Shown in pieces: positions 1-8,227 of a stretch of 47,802 nucleotides of DNA. The translations under genes and the position numbers were made by a program. The first letter of the stretch is position 1. Every line of letters starts with the position of its first letter. Source of the stretch: Thiodiazotropha sp050305975 (GTDB lineage: Bacteria; Pseudomonadota; Gammaproteobacteria; Chromatiales; Chromatiaceae); assembly GCA_050305975.1 (NCBI GenBank), contig JBNLGI010000130.1:1-47802 (forward strand), written 5' to 3'. The notes beneath the pieces are model-generated. The model was not told the origin of the DNA and did no database searches. It saw nothing but the letters and a program-made list of their open reading frames with translations.

Positions 1-1
1 G

Positions 2-838
2 GGCATCCAGGTCGAACTCGGTTTCGACCCGAACGAGGACGTGGCCGGTCCGATGATCGCCGGCGGCGTACGTCCGCGCATGGCGATCCTGCGCGAACAA
101 GGGGTGAACGGTCAGCTCGAGATGGCCGCCGCCTTCCACCGTGCCGGTTTCGAGGCGATCGATGTCCACATGTCGGACATTCTCGAGGGCCGCCTCGGCC
201 TGGACGAGTTCAAGGGCCTGGTGGCCTGCGGCGGTTTCTCCTATGGCGATGTGCTCGGCGCCGGTGAGGGCTGGGCCAAGTCGATCCTCTTCAACCCCAG
301 GGCGCGGGATATCTTCGAGGCCTTCTTCCAGCGCAGCGACACCTTCGCCCTGGGTGTCTGCAACGGCTGCCAGATGCTCTCCAACCTGCATCAGTTGATA
401 CCCGGCGCCGACCACTGGCCCCACTTCGTGCGCAACCGCTCCGAGCAGTTCGAGGCACGGCTGGTCAGCGTGGCGATCAGCGACACCCCCTCCATCCTCC
501 TCGATGGCATGGCCGGCTCCCGCCTGCCGATCGTGGTGGCCCATGGCGAGGGGCGCGCCGAGTTCCATGATGAGGCCCACCTCTCGTCGGCCCGTGCCTT
601 GACCGCTTTACGCTATGTGGAGAACGCCGGAGAGGTGGCGACCCGCTATCCGGCCAATCCCAACGGATCTCCCGAGGGTATCGCGGGTCTCACAACCGAG
701 GATGGCCGCGTCACCATCATGATGCCCCATCCGGAACGGGTCACCCGCAGCGTGCAGTACTCCTGGCACCCTGACGGGTGGGAGGAGGACGGGCCCTGGT
801 TGCGGCTGTTCCGCAATGCGCGGGTGTGGGTGAACTGA
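2..838 (+). CDS. purL: Phosphoribosylformylglycinamidine synthase, C-terminal part (5' end outside window)
   Basis: This is the glutamine amidotransferase end of the large proteobacterial FGAM synthase, which converts FGAR to FGAM in purine synthesis using glutamine and ATP in the cytoplasm. The frame is open from base 2, so the gene begins upstream of the window. The visible part carries the class I GATase signatures: LREQGVN, the nucleophile-cysteine motif GVCNGCQM, and the His/Glu motif PHPERV near the end. It finishes with SWHPDGWEEDGPWLRLFRNAR, as expected for full-length gammaproteobacterial PurL, so the C-terminus is intact. An internal GTG at 41 is only the first start-like codon in the window, not the gene start. 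Confidence 0.97.
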   Translation, partial: GIQVELGFDPNEDVAGPMIAGGVRPRMAILREQGVNGQLEMAAAFHRAGFEAIDVHMSDILEGRLGLDEFKGLVACGGFSYGDVLGAGEGWAKSILFNPRARDIFEAFFQRSDTFALGVCNGCQMLSNLHQLIPGADHWPHFVRNRSEQFEARLVSVAISDTPSILLDGMAGSRLPIVVAHGEGRAEFHDEAHLSSARALTALRYVENAGEVATRYPANPNGSPEGIAGLTTEDGRVTIMMPHPERVTRSVQYSWHPDGWEEDGPWLRLFRNARVWVN

Positions 839-859
839 GGGGTAAACAGGGTCTTCACA

Positions 860-1138
860 ATGAGTAAAGCAGTATTAGGTAGGGTTCTGGCGCTCTGCGC
901 CATTTCGTTTTTTTCCACGCTCTCCGCCGAGGAGTCCGGCAACAGCTTCGGCTCGGCCGCAAGCAAGGCCTGGGATGGCGTCAAGTCGGGGTCGAAGGAG
1001 GCCTGGAACGGCGTCTCCGAGGGCGGCAAAGAGGCCTGGGAGGTGACCAAGGAGGGCAGCAGTGAAGCCTGGCAGGCGACCAAGGAGGGGGTCGGCAAGG
1101 TGGGCAAATCGATCAGCGACGCGGTCTCCGGCGAATGA
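860..1138 (+). CDS. Small secreted protein with 11-residue repeats
   Basis: This 92-residue protein of unknown function begins with a clear Sec signal peptide (residues 1-23, cleavage after TLSA). The mature part consists of four back-to-back 11-residue repeats, residues 36-79. Each has the pattern (K/E)AW-x-x-x-(K/S)-(E/S)-G-x-x, with Trp at 38, 49, 60 and 71, exactly 11 apart. A short tail follows. An undecad repeat of this kind predicts an amphipathic 11/3 helix like those of group 3 LEA proteins, synucleins and apolipoproteins, so binding to membranes or protection from stress is a reasonable inference. It lies 21 bases after purL and 74 bases before the flavoprotein gene on the same strand. 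No family name was recognised. Confidence 0.8.
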   Translation: MSKAVLGRVLALCAISFFSTLSAEESGNSFGSAASKAWDGVKSGSKEAWNGVSEGGKEAWEVTKEGSSEAWQATKEGVGKVGKSISDAVSGE

Positions 1139-1212
1139 GTGAAATCTGCTCGGCATCCAACCGCGGACCGAGAGATCGGCAATAGCAATCGAACAGCAAG
1201 GAGAAGCAACGC

Positions 1213-2463
1213 ATGGAGTCCTATCAGACCGATGTTTTAGTCATTGGAGCCGGTCCTGCAGGGGCCACCGCCGCCGCTCTGATCAAGCAGGCGGGTCTTG
1301 ACGTTCTGATTGTCGAAAAGGCGTTGTTTCCCCGCTTTGTCATCGGTGAAAGCCTGCTGCCACGCTGCATGGATCTGTTGAGCGAGGCCGGGATGCTGGA
1401 CGCAGTCAAGGCCCATGGATTCATGGTCAAGGACGGAGCGGTCTTCAAACGCGGCAGTGAGAGCTGCACCTTCAGGTTCGCTCAGCAGTTCACGCAGGGA
1501 TGGTCCTACACCTACCAGGTGCCACGGGATGAGTTCGATCAGGTTTTGGCGCGCAGCGCCGAGGCCCAGGGGATTCCAATCCTCTGGCAACATGCCGTCG
1601 AATCCGTGAGCTTCGATGGACAGGGCCACTCTCGCACTATCCTGCGCGGGCCCGAGGGGCAGCAGATCGCAGTCTCCGCCCGCTTCATTCTCGACGGCAG
1701 CGGCTATGGACGGGTTTTGCCCCGTCTGCTCGGTCTGGATCAGGCGTCGGCCCTGCCGTTGCGCCACTCCTATTTCACCCATGTGACCGGAGACAAGCGG
1801 CCCGGGGGAGAGGGCGAGGGGCGTATCTGGATCTGTTCCCTGGATGATCCCGACAACGCCTGGATGTGGATCATCCCCTTCTCCAACGGCAGAACCTCCA
1901 TCGGCGTGGTGGCTAAACCCGACTATTTGGCGCGCTATCCGGAAGATCCTGACCACAAGCTGCGGGCGATCGTGGATGCCCATCCCACCCTCCGGGATCG
2001 TCTGGCCGAGGCCGAATTCTGTTTTCCGGTACGCCGCATCGATGGCTACTCCATTTCGGTCAAGCAGCTCTTCGGCCCGGGCTACGCCTTGATGGGCAAC
2101 GCCACCGAGTTTCTCGATCCGGTCTTCTCATCGGGCGTCACCCTGGCCCTGGAGTCGGCCAACCGGGCGGCGAAGACGGCGATCCGCCAGCTCAGGGGTG
2201 AGGCGCCGGATTGGCAGCAGGAGTACGCGGATCATCTGATGCGGGGGGTGGAGACCTTCCGCACCTTCGTCACCGCCTGGTACGACGGCCGGTTACCGAC
2301 CATCTTCTACAGTCCACTCAAACCCGAAAGCTTTCAGAATCAGATCTGCTCGGTACTGGCCGGCTATGTATGGGATCAGGAAAATCCCTGTGTGCGACAG
2401 CACCAGCGGGTGGTGAACGCCATAGCCGAAGCCTGCCGTTCGTTGCAGGAGTCAGAAGGGTAG
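1213..2463 (+). CDS. FAD-dependent oxidoreductase of the tryptophan halogenase-like family
   Basis: A 416-residue flavoprotein. The N-terminus has the Rossmann FAD-binding motif GAGPAG at residues 12-17, followed by EKALFPRFVIGESLLP, typical of the halogenase/geranylgeranyl reductase group. WMWIIP at 217-222 fits the WxWxIP signature associated with flavin-dependent halogenases. The FAD-contacting GNATEFLDPVFSSGV segment is also present. AAGGAG at 1198-1203 sits well placed before the ATG. The gene converges on the minus-strand APE cluster and its 3' end overlaps the PagL-like gene by 12 bases. Related flavoproteins accompany aryl polyene, flexirubin and xanthomonadin clusters, so it may tailor the aryl head group. 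Whether it halogenates or only oxidises or reduces cannot be told from the sequence. Confidence 0.85.
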   Translation: MESYQTDVLVIGAGPAGATAAALIKQAGLDVLIVEKALFPRFVIGESLLPRCMDLLSEAGMLDAVKAHGFMVKDGAVFKRGSESCTFRFAQQFTQGWSYTYQVPRDEFDQVLARSAEAQGIPILWQHAVESVSFDGQGHSRTILRGPEGQQIAVSARFILDGSGYGRVLPRLLGLDQASALPLRHSYFTHVTGDKRPGGEGEGRIWICSLDDPDNAWMWIIPFSNGRTSIGVVAKPDYLARYPEDPDHKLRAIVDAHPTLRDRLAEAEFCFPVRRIDGYSISVKQLFGPGYALMGNATEFLDPVFSSGVTLALESANRAAKTAIRQLRGEAPDWQQEYADHLMRGVETFRTFVTAWYDGRLPTIFYSPLKPESFQNQICSVLAGYVWDQENPCVRQHQRVVNAIAEACRSLQESEG

Positions 2464-3021
2464 CTGAATTCCCAGCAGCAACTTCCCCGAATTGAGCGGA
2501 TCGTTGGGTTCGTCGATACCGCCGTTGGAGACGTGGTGGAAACGGTATTCCAGATTGAGTGAAGCCGCCTCCAGATTCAATTTCAGACCGGCGCCGGCCT
2601 GGTAGGAGCCCTTGAGCCGGGAACTGGTGCCCGGAATCTCCGCCCGAGTGTAGAGCGGTCCGCCACCGACGAAGAGATAGGGCTGATAGTGGGGATGGGC
2701 CAGGAAGGTCCAGCAGCTGTTGAAATAGATGCCGAACATGGGCGGTTCCGAGGGTTCGTGCAACAGGTGCAGCGGCAGCTCGATCATCAGGGAGCGTCGG
2801 TTGAGGTACCAGCCTTCGCCGCGGGTGAAGGCCTGGGTACGAACCTGTCGCAGTATGAGATCCCGTGTCTCCACCCGTTCACGGGTATCGCCCCATCCGG
2901 GATGGGATTCGCCATAGCCGAGCAACAGTTCCCAACGCTTGTCCGAACCTTCGGCCGCCTCGCAGGAGAGGCTCAAGAGGGTCAGTGCCGGCAATGCATA
3001 GCGCACGCTTTTCAATCTCAT
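2452..3021 (-). CDS. PagL-like lipid A deacylase / acyloxyacyl hydrolase family outer-membrane protein
   Basis: A 189-residue protein with an N-terminal signal peptide (about residues 1-23) and an alternating beta-strand pattern ending in a C-terminal aromatic (IQLPF), typical of an outer-membrane barrel. Near the end, HHVSNGGIDEPNDPLNS matches the PagL active-site region H-x-S-N-x-G, with candidate catalytic His163 and Ser165. PagL removes the 3-O-acyl chain from lipid A. Where Pseudomonas PagL has its catalytic Glu, 12 residues after the Ser, this protein has Asn177, so activity is less certain. The ATG at 3021 was chosen because the signal peptide begins there and it overlaps the upstream stop by 4 bases. 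Confidence 0.82.
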   Translation of the reverse strand: MRLKSVRYALPALTLLSLSCEAAEGSDKRWELLLGYGESHPGWGDTRERVETRDLILRQVRTQAFTRGEGWYLNRRSLMIELPLHLLHEPSEPPMFGIYFNSCWTFLAHPHYQPYLFVGGGPLYTRAEIPGTSSRLKGSYQAGAGLKLNLEAASLNLEYRFHHVSNGGIDEPNDPLNSGKLLLGIQLPF

Positions 3022-3689
3022 GTCACGCGATCCAGCATGCGTTGACTGTGAATCAGTCGGGCCCAGCGTTTGCCCGTCCCGAACCATAGAATGTACCAGG
3101 CTTCCATCAGCAGCCTCGGCGATTGCCGCCAGCTGAACAGGAAGCGGCTCTCCGCGGCGCACAGCTGATGATCGATGCCGAGACTCGCCGCCATGGTGCC
3201 GATGCGCGCCAGATGGTAGCGGTTGCTGATCAGCGCCACGGGTTCGTCGCTATGTCCGTGCAGGAGATCGCGTGCATGGCGCAGATTTTCCAGTGTGTTC
3301 TGCGACTGTTCTTCACGCACAAGCGCCTGCTGAGGGACGCCCTGCTTTAGCATGAAGCGTTCGCCGGCGGCCGATTCGCTGAGCTGGTCCGCGGCCACGG
3401 AGCCGCCCAGCAGCAACAGCCGTCTGGCGGGATCTTCCTGCATCAGTTCCACGGCTTTCAGCAGGCGTCTGCGGTAGTCGTCGTCGATCCGCTGCTGACG
3501 CAGCTGCTTTCCGAACACCAGTAGCTGGCGCGCCGTCGTGGTGGCGCTGGCCGACCTGGCGGTGCGCAGCACGAAGCGCAGGGCCAGCAGCAGCGGGATG
3601 CCCAGGGTGACGGTCAGCAGCAGAAGGGTCAACAGGAAGGTGAAGAATCCGTCCCAGTCGACAGCGCCCCGTTCGGGATCGAATTGCAT
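3018..3689 (-). CDS. YdcF/SanA-like DUF218 protein with a membrane anchor
   Basis: A 223-residue protein with one strong membrane segment (about residues 14-42), followed by a DUF218 domain. The domain shows the strand LLLLGG (about 95-100), the ERF(M)LKQGVP segment, the SQNTLENLRHAR motif and ALISNRYHLAR, the usual order in YdcF/SanA/ElyC proteins. Family members affect envelope integrity or peptidoglycan and lipid-carrier metabolism, but no reaction is firmly established. It overlaps the PagL-like gene by 4 bases, so the two are likely cotranscribed. A long hairpin lies between it and the upstream lipoprotein gene. Confidence 0.82.
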   Translation of the reverse strand: MQFDPERGAVDWDGFFTFLLTLLLLTVTLGIPLLLALRFVLRTARSASATTTARQLLVFGKQLRQQRIDDDYRRRLLKAVELMQEDPARRLLLLGGSVAADQLSESAAGERFMLKQGVPQQALVREEQSQNTLENLRHARDLLHGHSDEPVALISNRYHLARIGTMAASLGIDHQLCAAESRFLFSWRQSPRLLMEAWYILWFGTGKRWARLIHSQRMLDRVT

Positions 3690-3702
3690 GGTGTGGGAAA
3701 GT

Positions 3703-3756
3703 CCAGGTTCCGCCGGTGTTCAGTCGATGCTTCCCACCGGCGGCTATGCAACCTGG
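3703..3756. repeat. Long interrupted hairpin between the lipoprotein and DUF218 genes
   Basis: Two nested inverted-repeat pairs are seen. CCAGGTT (3703-3709) pairs with AACCTGG (3750-3756). Inside it, CCGCCGGTG (3710-3718) pairs perfectly with CACCGGCGG (3735-3743). The loop is 16 bases and there is a 6-base bulge at 3744-3749 on one side. No T-run follows on either strand, so it is not a classic intrinsic terminator. It could slow or end transcription of the minus-strand operon, or protect an mRNA end. Confidence 0.6.
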
Positions 3757-3775
3757 AATTGCCGTGATCGAGGAC

Positions 3776-4174
3776 TCAGATCGCGCTCAAACGGGCCTGA
3801 ATCGCACGATCGAGGTTCTGAACCCAGCCGTTGTAGTTGCTGTGGATGTTGCTGCCGTCATAGTTCAGCTCGGTGCTGTCCTTGTAGGTGATGCTGTAGC
3901 TCTCGGTGGTGTAGGGAATGTCGACGACGGCGGAGTGCCTGCGCAGGAACAGGCTGCCGACGATATGGCCGGGCTCGACCTCCTTCATCTGCCACCCCAG
4001 ACTGGCGCCGGCCGAGAGAATGGCCTTCTTCACGTCAACTGCCGTGGCCTTTTCCGATGTGTTTATCGGCGCTTCGGTAACGTTGTAGACCGGTGCGGTG
4101 CGGCAACCGATAAGCGCCATGGTGAGCACGATCATGGCGGCGAATGCAATTTTCCTGACAGTTTTTCTTTGCAT
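3776..4174 (-). CDS. Small conserved lipoprotein
   Basis: A 132-residue protein with a lipoprotein signal: a basic n-region (MQRKTVRK), a hydrophobic stretch, and lipobox LIGC with acylated Cys24. The mature part (RTAPVYNVTEAPI, then a segment with SLGWQMKEVEPGHIVGSLFLRRHSA) has an alpha/beta pattern and resembles small conserved lipoproteins of other gammaproteobacteria with no assigned function. GGAGAA lies just upstream of the ATG. It is 84 bases downstream of the GT2 gene and may be read from the APE operon or its own promoter. It does not look like the DUF3261 lipoprotein (ApeN) of other APE clusters. Confidence 0.72.
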   Translation of the reverse strand: MQRKTVRKIAFAAMIVLTMALIGCRTAPVYNVTEAPINTSEKATAVDVKKAILSAGASLGWQMKEVEPGHIVGSLFLRRHSAVVDIPYTTESYSITYKDSTELNYDGSNIHSNYNGWVQNLDRAIQARLSAI

Positions 4175-4258
4175 GGAGATTCTCCCTTTTCAATGGATGA
4201 AGCGAGTGTGAAAACCGGATGGGTACAGCGGTTGGCAGGATTCCATTCTGGATTGGTG

Positions 4259-5008
4259 TTATTGCGTCCGTTTGTCCCGTGGATCGTCCAACAAGCCGAG
4301 GCTTCGGAGCAGACCCTGCAGATAGAGACCCTGCCGCAATAGACGTCCGGCGATCATGCGTACGATGCGCCAGGTGTCCGTCCAGGGCAGGTAGTGACTG
4401 TCGCGGCCCCCTTTTCGATAGATCGATTTCACCGCGACCGGCCTACTATAAAAGTTGCGGCTGGCGGCTTCAATGAGTATTTCGCTCTCAAAAACGAAGC
4501 TCTTCTCGGGCGGTGTTTTGAGTCGGATCGCGCGCAACAGGGAAGCCGGATAGAGGCGGAATCCCGACTGGGAGTCGGTCACCGGATAACCGGCGGCCCA
4601 GGAGACCCAGAAATCGGCGAATCGGTTGGCGAATCGTCGCAGCCGGGGCGCCCGCTCGCGCTGCTTGAGACGGGCGGCAATGATCAAGGTATCGGGGTGA
4701 TCGGCGGCCGCCTGCAATAGCCGGGGTATCTCTTCAGGGTCGTGCTGACCGTCACCGTCGAGGGTGATGATCAGCTCGGCATTCAACTCGAGCGCCTTGT
4801 GAAAACCGTCCTGCAGCGAAGCGGCCTTGCCCAGATTGACCGGGTGCCGGATACATAGGATATCCAGCTCAGCGAGTTGTTCCCGGGTGGCATCGGTTGA
4901 TCCGTCATCGACCACGATGACGCGATCGACATGGGGCATGCAGCCGCTTACCACCTGTCGAATGGTACCGGCCTCATTGAAAGCGGGGATGACGACGACC
5001 CGATGCAT
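4259..5008 (-). CDS. Family 2 glycosyltransferase
   Basis: A 249-residue GT-A fold glycosyltransferase resembling polyprenyl-phosphate sugar transferases. The start MHRVVVIPAFNEAGTI is typical. DDGST at 34-38 and DGDGQHD at 84-90 supply the nucleotide- and metal-binding aspartates, and the later DSQSGFRLYP and FVFESEILIEA segments are also characteristic of the family. There is no C-terminal membrane pair, so it is soluble or peripheral. The ATG is 7 bases after the ketoreductase stop, placing it in the APE operon, where GT2 proteins are thought to help build the lipid anchor or head group of the polyene. The ATG at 5008 is preferred because the motif begins immediately. Confidence 0.88.
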   Translation of the reverse strand: MHRVVVIPAFNEAGTIRQVVSGCMPHVDRVIVVDDGSTDATREQLAELDILCIRHPVNLGKAASLQDGFHKALELNAELIITLDGDGQHDPEEIPRLLQAAADHPDTLIIAARLKQRERAPRLRRFANRFADFWVSWAAGYPVTDSQSGFRLYPASLLRAIRLKTPPEKSFVFESEILIEAASRNFYSRPVAVKSIYRKGGRDSHYLPWTDTWRIVRMIAGRLLRQGLYLQGLLRSLGLLDDPRDKRTQ

Positions 5009-5015
5009 CAGGTTG

Positions 5016-5735
5016 TCAGGCCATGGCCCCGTTGATGGAGATCTGCTGCCCCGATAGGTAGGCGGCTTCGTCGGAGGCCAGATAGTTGACCAGAGAGGCG
5101 ACCTCCTCGGCGGTTCCGGCTCGCTGCATCGGCACCAGCTGTTTGATGGCCTGTTTGTCGAAGACGCCATCGGTCATCTGTCCTTCGATGATACCGGGGG
5201 CCACGCTGTTGGCCGTGATGCCGCGTGAAGCCAGTTCGATGGCCAGCGACTTGATGGCGCCATGCAGCCCTGCCTTGGCGGCCGCGTAGTTGGCCTGACC
5301 CCGGTTGCCCATGATGGCGGCGATGGAGGAGATGGCGATGACACGTCCCCAGCGGGTGGCCATCATCGGCAGCAGCAGGGGTTGCGATACATAGTAGAAA
5401 CCGTGCAGGGAGACATCGATGACCCGTTTCCACTGGCTCTCGCTCATGCCGGCCAGCGGTGCGTCGTCGTGAATGCCGGCATTGTGGACGAGAATCTGAA
5501 TCGGCGCCGACTGCAGCAAGCGCTCGATGCTGTGGGCCGATTGTCCTGCATCGCACAGGTCGAAACAACAGCTCTCCGCCGAGCCGCCCCGCTCGAGGAT
5601 CGAGGCGACCACGGACTGCGCCCTTTCGGGATGGCTGTTGGCATGTACGATGACATGGATACCGGCCGCGGCGAGGCGGCGGCTGATCGCCGATCCGATG
5701 TCACCGCTGCCGCCGGTGATGAGTGCCCGCTTCAA
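5016..5735 (-). CDS. 3-oxoacyl-ACP reductase (FabG/ApeQ-like short-chain dehydrogenase)
   Basis: A 239-residue NADPH-dependent ketoreductase that reduces the beta-keto group after each condensation in polyene assembly. It has the cofactor motif TGGSGDIG (7-14), the NAG motif (85-87), catalytic Ser137, Tyr150 and Lys154 (YAAAK), and ends YLSGQQISINGAMA like FabG. No ATG precedes the cofactor strand. The start is a TTG at 5735 overlapping the TGA stop of the dehydratase gene, which suggests tight translational coupling. It corresponds to ApeQ in described aryl polyene clusters. Confidence 0.93.
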   Translation of the reverse strand: MKRALITGGSGDIGSAISRRLAAAGIHVIVHANSHPERAQSVVASILERGGSAESCCFDLCDAGQSAHSIERLLQSAPIQILVHNAGIHDDAPLAGMSESQWKRVIDVSLHGFYYVSQPLLLPMMATRWGRVIAISSIAAIMGNRGQANYAAAKAGLHGAIKSLAIELASRGITANSVAPGIIEGQMTDGVFDKQAIKQLVPMQRAGTAEEVASLVNYLASDEAAYLSGQQISINGAMA

Positions 5736-6172
5736 CTCTCGACTCCCTGTTGCGTGATAATGGCGGCCCGGCCTTCGGCAACCGGCTCCTGGTTGAGATG
5801 GATCGCAAAAGCATAGAGAAGATTCCGGGAGTCGGCCAGTAGCACACGCGCATGGATGCTCAGCGGATCGCCGGTATCGTCCAGCCAGCGCCGATGGAGT
5901 TTGATCTGCCGCAGACCCACCAGCAATCCCGGTCGAGGGCTTCCTTCGCTTTCCCTGGCCAGTAACCCGCCGTGCAGGCCGATGGCCTGGGCGCCGTATT
6001 CGATTGCATGGATGGCGTCGAGACGTCCGTCGCAGCGCAGGGGGTTCTGCTCCGAGAGATGGCTGCGGGTGCGGCAGAGGATCTGCTCCGCGTCCCAGCT
6101 GACCAGCTCCTGGAGCAGGCACATGGTGCCGGCGTGGGGCATGAGCTCACACAGCGCATCAGTCGTCATCAT
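5732..6172 (-). CDS. 3-hydroxyacyl-ACP dehydratase, hotdog fold (ApeP-like)
   Basis: A 146-residue hotdog-fold protein. It opens LCELMPHAGTMCLLQELVSWD, the FabZ/ApeP-type start that places a catalytic-type His in the first helix region, and includes HAIEYGAQAIGLHGGLLA, the central hotdog helix. It would dehydrate the 3-hydroxyacyl-ACP to the trans-enoyl group, and with no enoyl reductase in the cluster the double bonds stay conjugated. Two adjacent ATGs exist (6172 and 6169). The first overlaps the upstream TGA. It is the second dehydratase of the cluster; the other is at 14172-14486. Confidence 0.87.
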   Translation of the reverse strand: MMTTDALCELMPHAGTMCLLQELVSWDAEQILCRTRSHLSEQNPLRCDGRLDAIHAIEYGAQAIGLHGGLLARESEGSPRPGLLVGLRQIKLHRRWLDDTGDPLSIHARVLLADSRNLLYAFAIHLNQEPVAEGRAAIITQQGVES

Positions 6173-6960
6173 AGGGTGATCTCCAGGTCAAGACCGAGAT
6201 CGCTGAGATAGGGCAACCGCAGTTGCGATGCCTCCCGCCTGGCCAGGGATTGCAACATGGAGAGGGCGCGGGCAGCGGGCAGGGATGCTCGCAGATCCTC
6301 CAGCTGTGGATCCTGCAGTGGGGTCGGGGTCGTCTCCGTCACTGTTTTCAGGCTCAGGGTGGCCAGTCGATCGCTGGTATCGTCTGTCGGCGCGAGCAGG
6401 AGTGCGACAGCGAAGTGCGTGGTGCTGGCTATCAGCTGATCGAGGGGTGAGGGGGCGGGCAGGTCGTAACAGACCAGCAGCACCGGCTTGTTCTCGAAGT
6501 CGGCCTGGAGAGCGGCTTCCAGCAGACCGGCGGCGAAGGTGCCCTCCAGAGCGGCGATACTGGTCGACGCCTGCCGATAGCCGGTGGCGATGGACCAGTA
6601 ACCGGCCGGCGCATTGTGCACCGAGTTGTGAAACTGGGTCGGCGAGACCGGCCGTTCCTCACGCGTCAGGGCCAGGCAGATCTGGTTGATGATATCCAGG
6701 TCGCCTTCGGTGGATGCGAATACGGACAATAACGCTTCGGGCCTGTCGATCTGCTGCAGGGCATCGTCCGCCGCCACCAGTGCGAGCTTGATGGTCTGCG
6801 TGGTGCGCCGCCGCTCATTCGGCTTCAGCATGTCGGGTTTCAACGCGGGCAGGTCTTGAACGGCGTACGGCGTCTCACCGCGCAGTATCGGCAGCGAAGC
6901 CTGCCAACCGCTGAGACCGGGCGCCATCAGGCCGACGGAACGTATCGCCACGGAGATCAT
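6169..6960 (-). CDS. Ketosynthase-like chain-length factor (ApeC-like)
   Basis: A 263-residue protein related to the N-terminal half of beta-ketoacyl synthases (ISVAIRSVGLMAPGLSGW, SVFASTEGDLDIINQIC, SPTQFHNSVHNAPAGYWSIATG, STSIAALEGTFAAGLLEAA). The position of the nucleophilic Cys is occupied by Leu/Glu (AALEG), and the C-terminal thiolase half with its His pair is missing. This is the architecture of the short chain-length factors of APE clusters, which pair with a full ketosynthase to set polyene length. Its neighbour at 6957-8156 is the likely partner, and the genes overlap by 4 bases. Confidence 0.87.
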   Translation of the reverse strand: MISVAIRSVGLMAPGLSGWQASLPILRGETPYAVQDLPALKPDMLKPNERRRTTQTIKLALVAADDALQQIDRPEALLSVFASTEGDLDIINQICLALTREERPVSPTQFHNSVHNAPAGYWSIATGYRQASTSIAALEGTFAAGLLEAALQADFENKPVLLVCYDLPAPSPLDQLIASTTHFAVALLLAPTDDTSDRLATLSLKTVTETTPTPLQDPQLEDLRASLPAARALSMLQSLARREASQLRLPYLSDLGLDLEITL

Positions 6961-8156
6961 AGCGGCGCTCCAAACAGCAGACTGCAGTTGTTGCCGCCGA
7001 AGCCGAACGAGTTGCTGAGGACCCGCCGCACCCTGGCCCCCACCGGTTGCAGCAGGACATGCGCCCTGAGTTCGGGGTCGAGCGACTGGGTCTGCAGGGT
7101 TGCCGGCATCAGCTCGTGCTCGATCGCCAACAGGGAGAAGATGGCCTCGGTGATGCCGGCGGCACCCAGAGTATGTCCGGTAAAACCCTTGGTGGAGCTG
7201 CAGGCGAGGCGGGTGCCGAACAGGGCGGTCACGGCACGGTCCTCCGCGGCATCGTTGCTGCGGGTGGCGGTACCGTGAAGATTGATGTAATCGACCTGAT
7301 CCGGGGCCAGATCGGCCCGTTCCAGGGCCTGACGCATGGCCAATTCGGCACCTGCGCCTGCGGGATGCGGGGTCGACATGTGGTAGGCGTCGCTGGATTC
7401 CCCATAGCCCAGCAGTAGTGGAGCGGAGCCTTGCTGCCCCTTACGTTCGGTCTCCAGCAGAGCGAAACCGGCGCCCTCGCCGATGTTGATACCGCGACGC
7501 TCCAGGTCCCAGGGTCGGCAGGGTTGGTCCGAGATCAGATCGAGTGAGTTGAATCCGTAGAGGGTGGTCAGACAGAGCGAGTCGACACCCCCCACCAGGG
7601 CCGCATCGCAAAGCCCCACCTCGATGTAGCGGTGCGCGGCGGCAAACACCTTGGCGCTGGACGAGCAGGCGGTGGAGATGGCCAGCGCCGGTCCCTTGAG
7701 TCCCATGAGGTCGCGGATGAAGGCCGCGCAGGAGAAGATATTGTGCGTCTTGGTGCTGTCGAAATCGCTCTCCAGTCGGCTGGGTTCCGGGCCCTGACTC
7801 AGATAGGCGGCTTCGGTGCGGGCGATACCCGAGGTGCTGGTGCCGACGAAGACGCCGATGCGCCCGGCGCCGTGGCGTTCGATCAATCGATCGAGCCTGT
7901 CCTGAAAGCCGTCCTGTTGCAGGGCGAGGTAGGCGAGCCGGTTGTTGCGGCAGTCGTGGTCGCCGAGGGCCGGGGGCAGCGCCGCCTGCTCCAGACCTTC
8001 GACACGACCGATCCAGGTCGGGAGATCCACCTCATCAAGATCACAGGGACGCAGGCCACTGCGTCCGGACTGCAGTGCGGTGAGGGAAGCCTCGACACCT
8101 GCTCCCAGGGCATTGGTCAGGGTATAGGCTGTGATCGAAAGCGGTGTGATCGGCAT
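6957..8156 (-). CDS. Beta-ketoacyl-ACP synthase II-type (APE ketosynthase, ApeO-like)
   Basis: A 399-residue elongating ketosynthase with a complete catalytic triad: Cys164 in STACSSS, His294 in HGTAT and His328 in GHTLGAAG. It condenses malonyl-ACP with the growing aryl-polyenyl chain. It is the first gene after a 129-base gap, preceded by a promoter candidate, and overlaps the chain-length factor gene, as expected for a KS-CLF heterodimer. The KS-CLF-DH-KR order supports calling it the ApeO counterpart. No second full ketosynthase (ApeR-like) is present in the window. Confidence 0.93.
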   Translation of the reverse strand: MPITPLSITAYTLTNALGAGVEASLTALQSGRSGLRPCDLDEVDLPTWIGRVEGLEQAALPPALGDHDCRNNRLAYLALQQDGFQDRLDRLIERHGAGRIGVFVGTSTSGIARTEAAYLSQGPEPSRLESDFDSTKTHNIFSCAAFIRDLMGLKGPALAISTACSSSAKVFAAAHRYIEVGLCDAALVGGVDSLCLTTLYGFNSLDLISDQPCRPWDLERRGINIGEGAGFALLETERKGQQGSAPLLLGYGESSDAYHMSTPHPAGAGAELAMRQALERADLAPDQVDYINLHGTATRSNDAAEDRAVTALFGTRLACSSTKGFTGHTLGAAGITEAIFSLLAIEHELMPATLQTQSLDPELRAHVLLQPVGARVRRVLSNSFGFGGNNCSLLFGAPL

Positions 8157-8198
8157 GCTGCGTTTTAAAGTTCCTGAAGATTACTCAAAACAGCGGGC

Positions 8199-8227
8199 AT
8201 TATGCGAGGCTCGTCCCGTTAGCACAA
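8199..8227 (-). promoter_or_regulatory. Candidate sigma70 promoter upstream of the ketosynthase gene
   Basis: Read on the minus strand: TTGTGC (8222-8227) as -35, a 17-base spacer, and CATAAT (8199-8204) as -10, 43 bases before the ATG at 8156. This is in the only sizeable gap inside the APE cluster, so the KS-CLF-DH-KR-GT2 genes may have their own promoter. Matches to consensus are 3/6 and 5/6. Confidence 0.4.

Noticed and set aside
5736..6122. Upstream extension of the ketoreductase frame
   Set aside because: It overlaps the dehydratase gene in another frame and has no short-chain dehydrogenase homology; the TTG at 5735 fits the family start.
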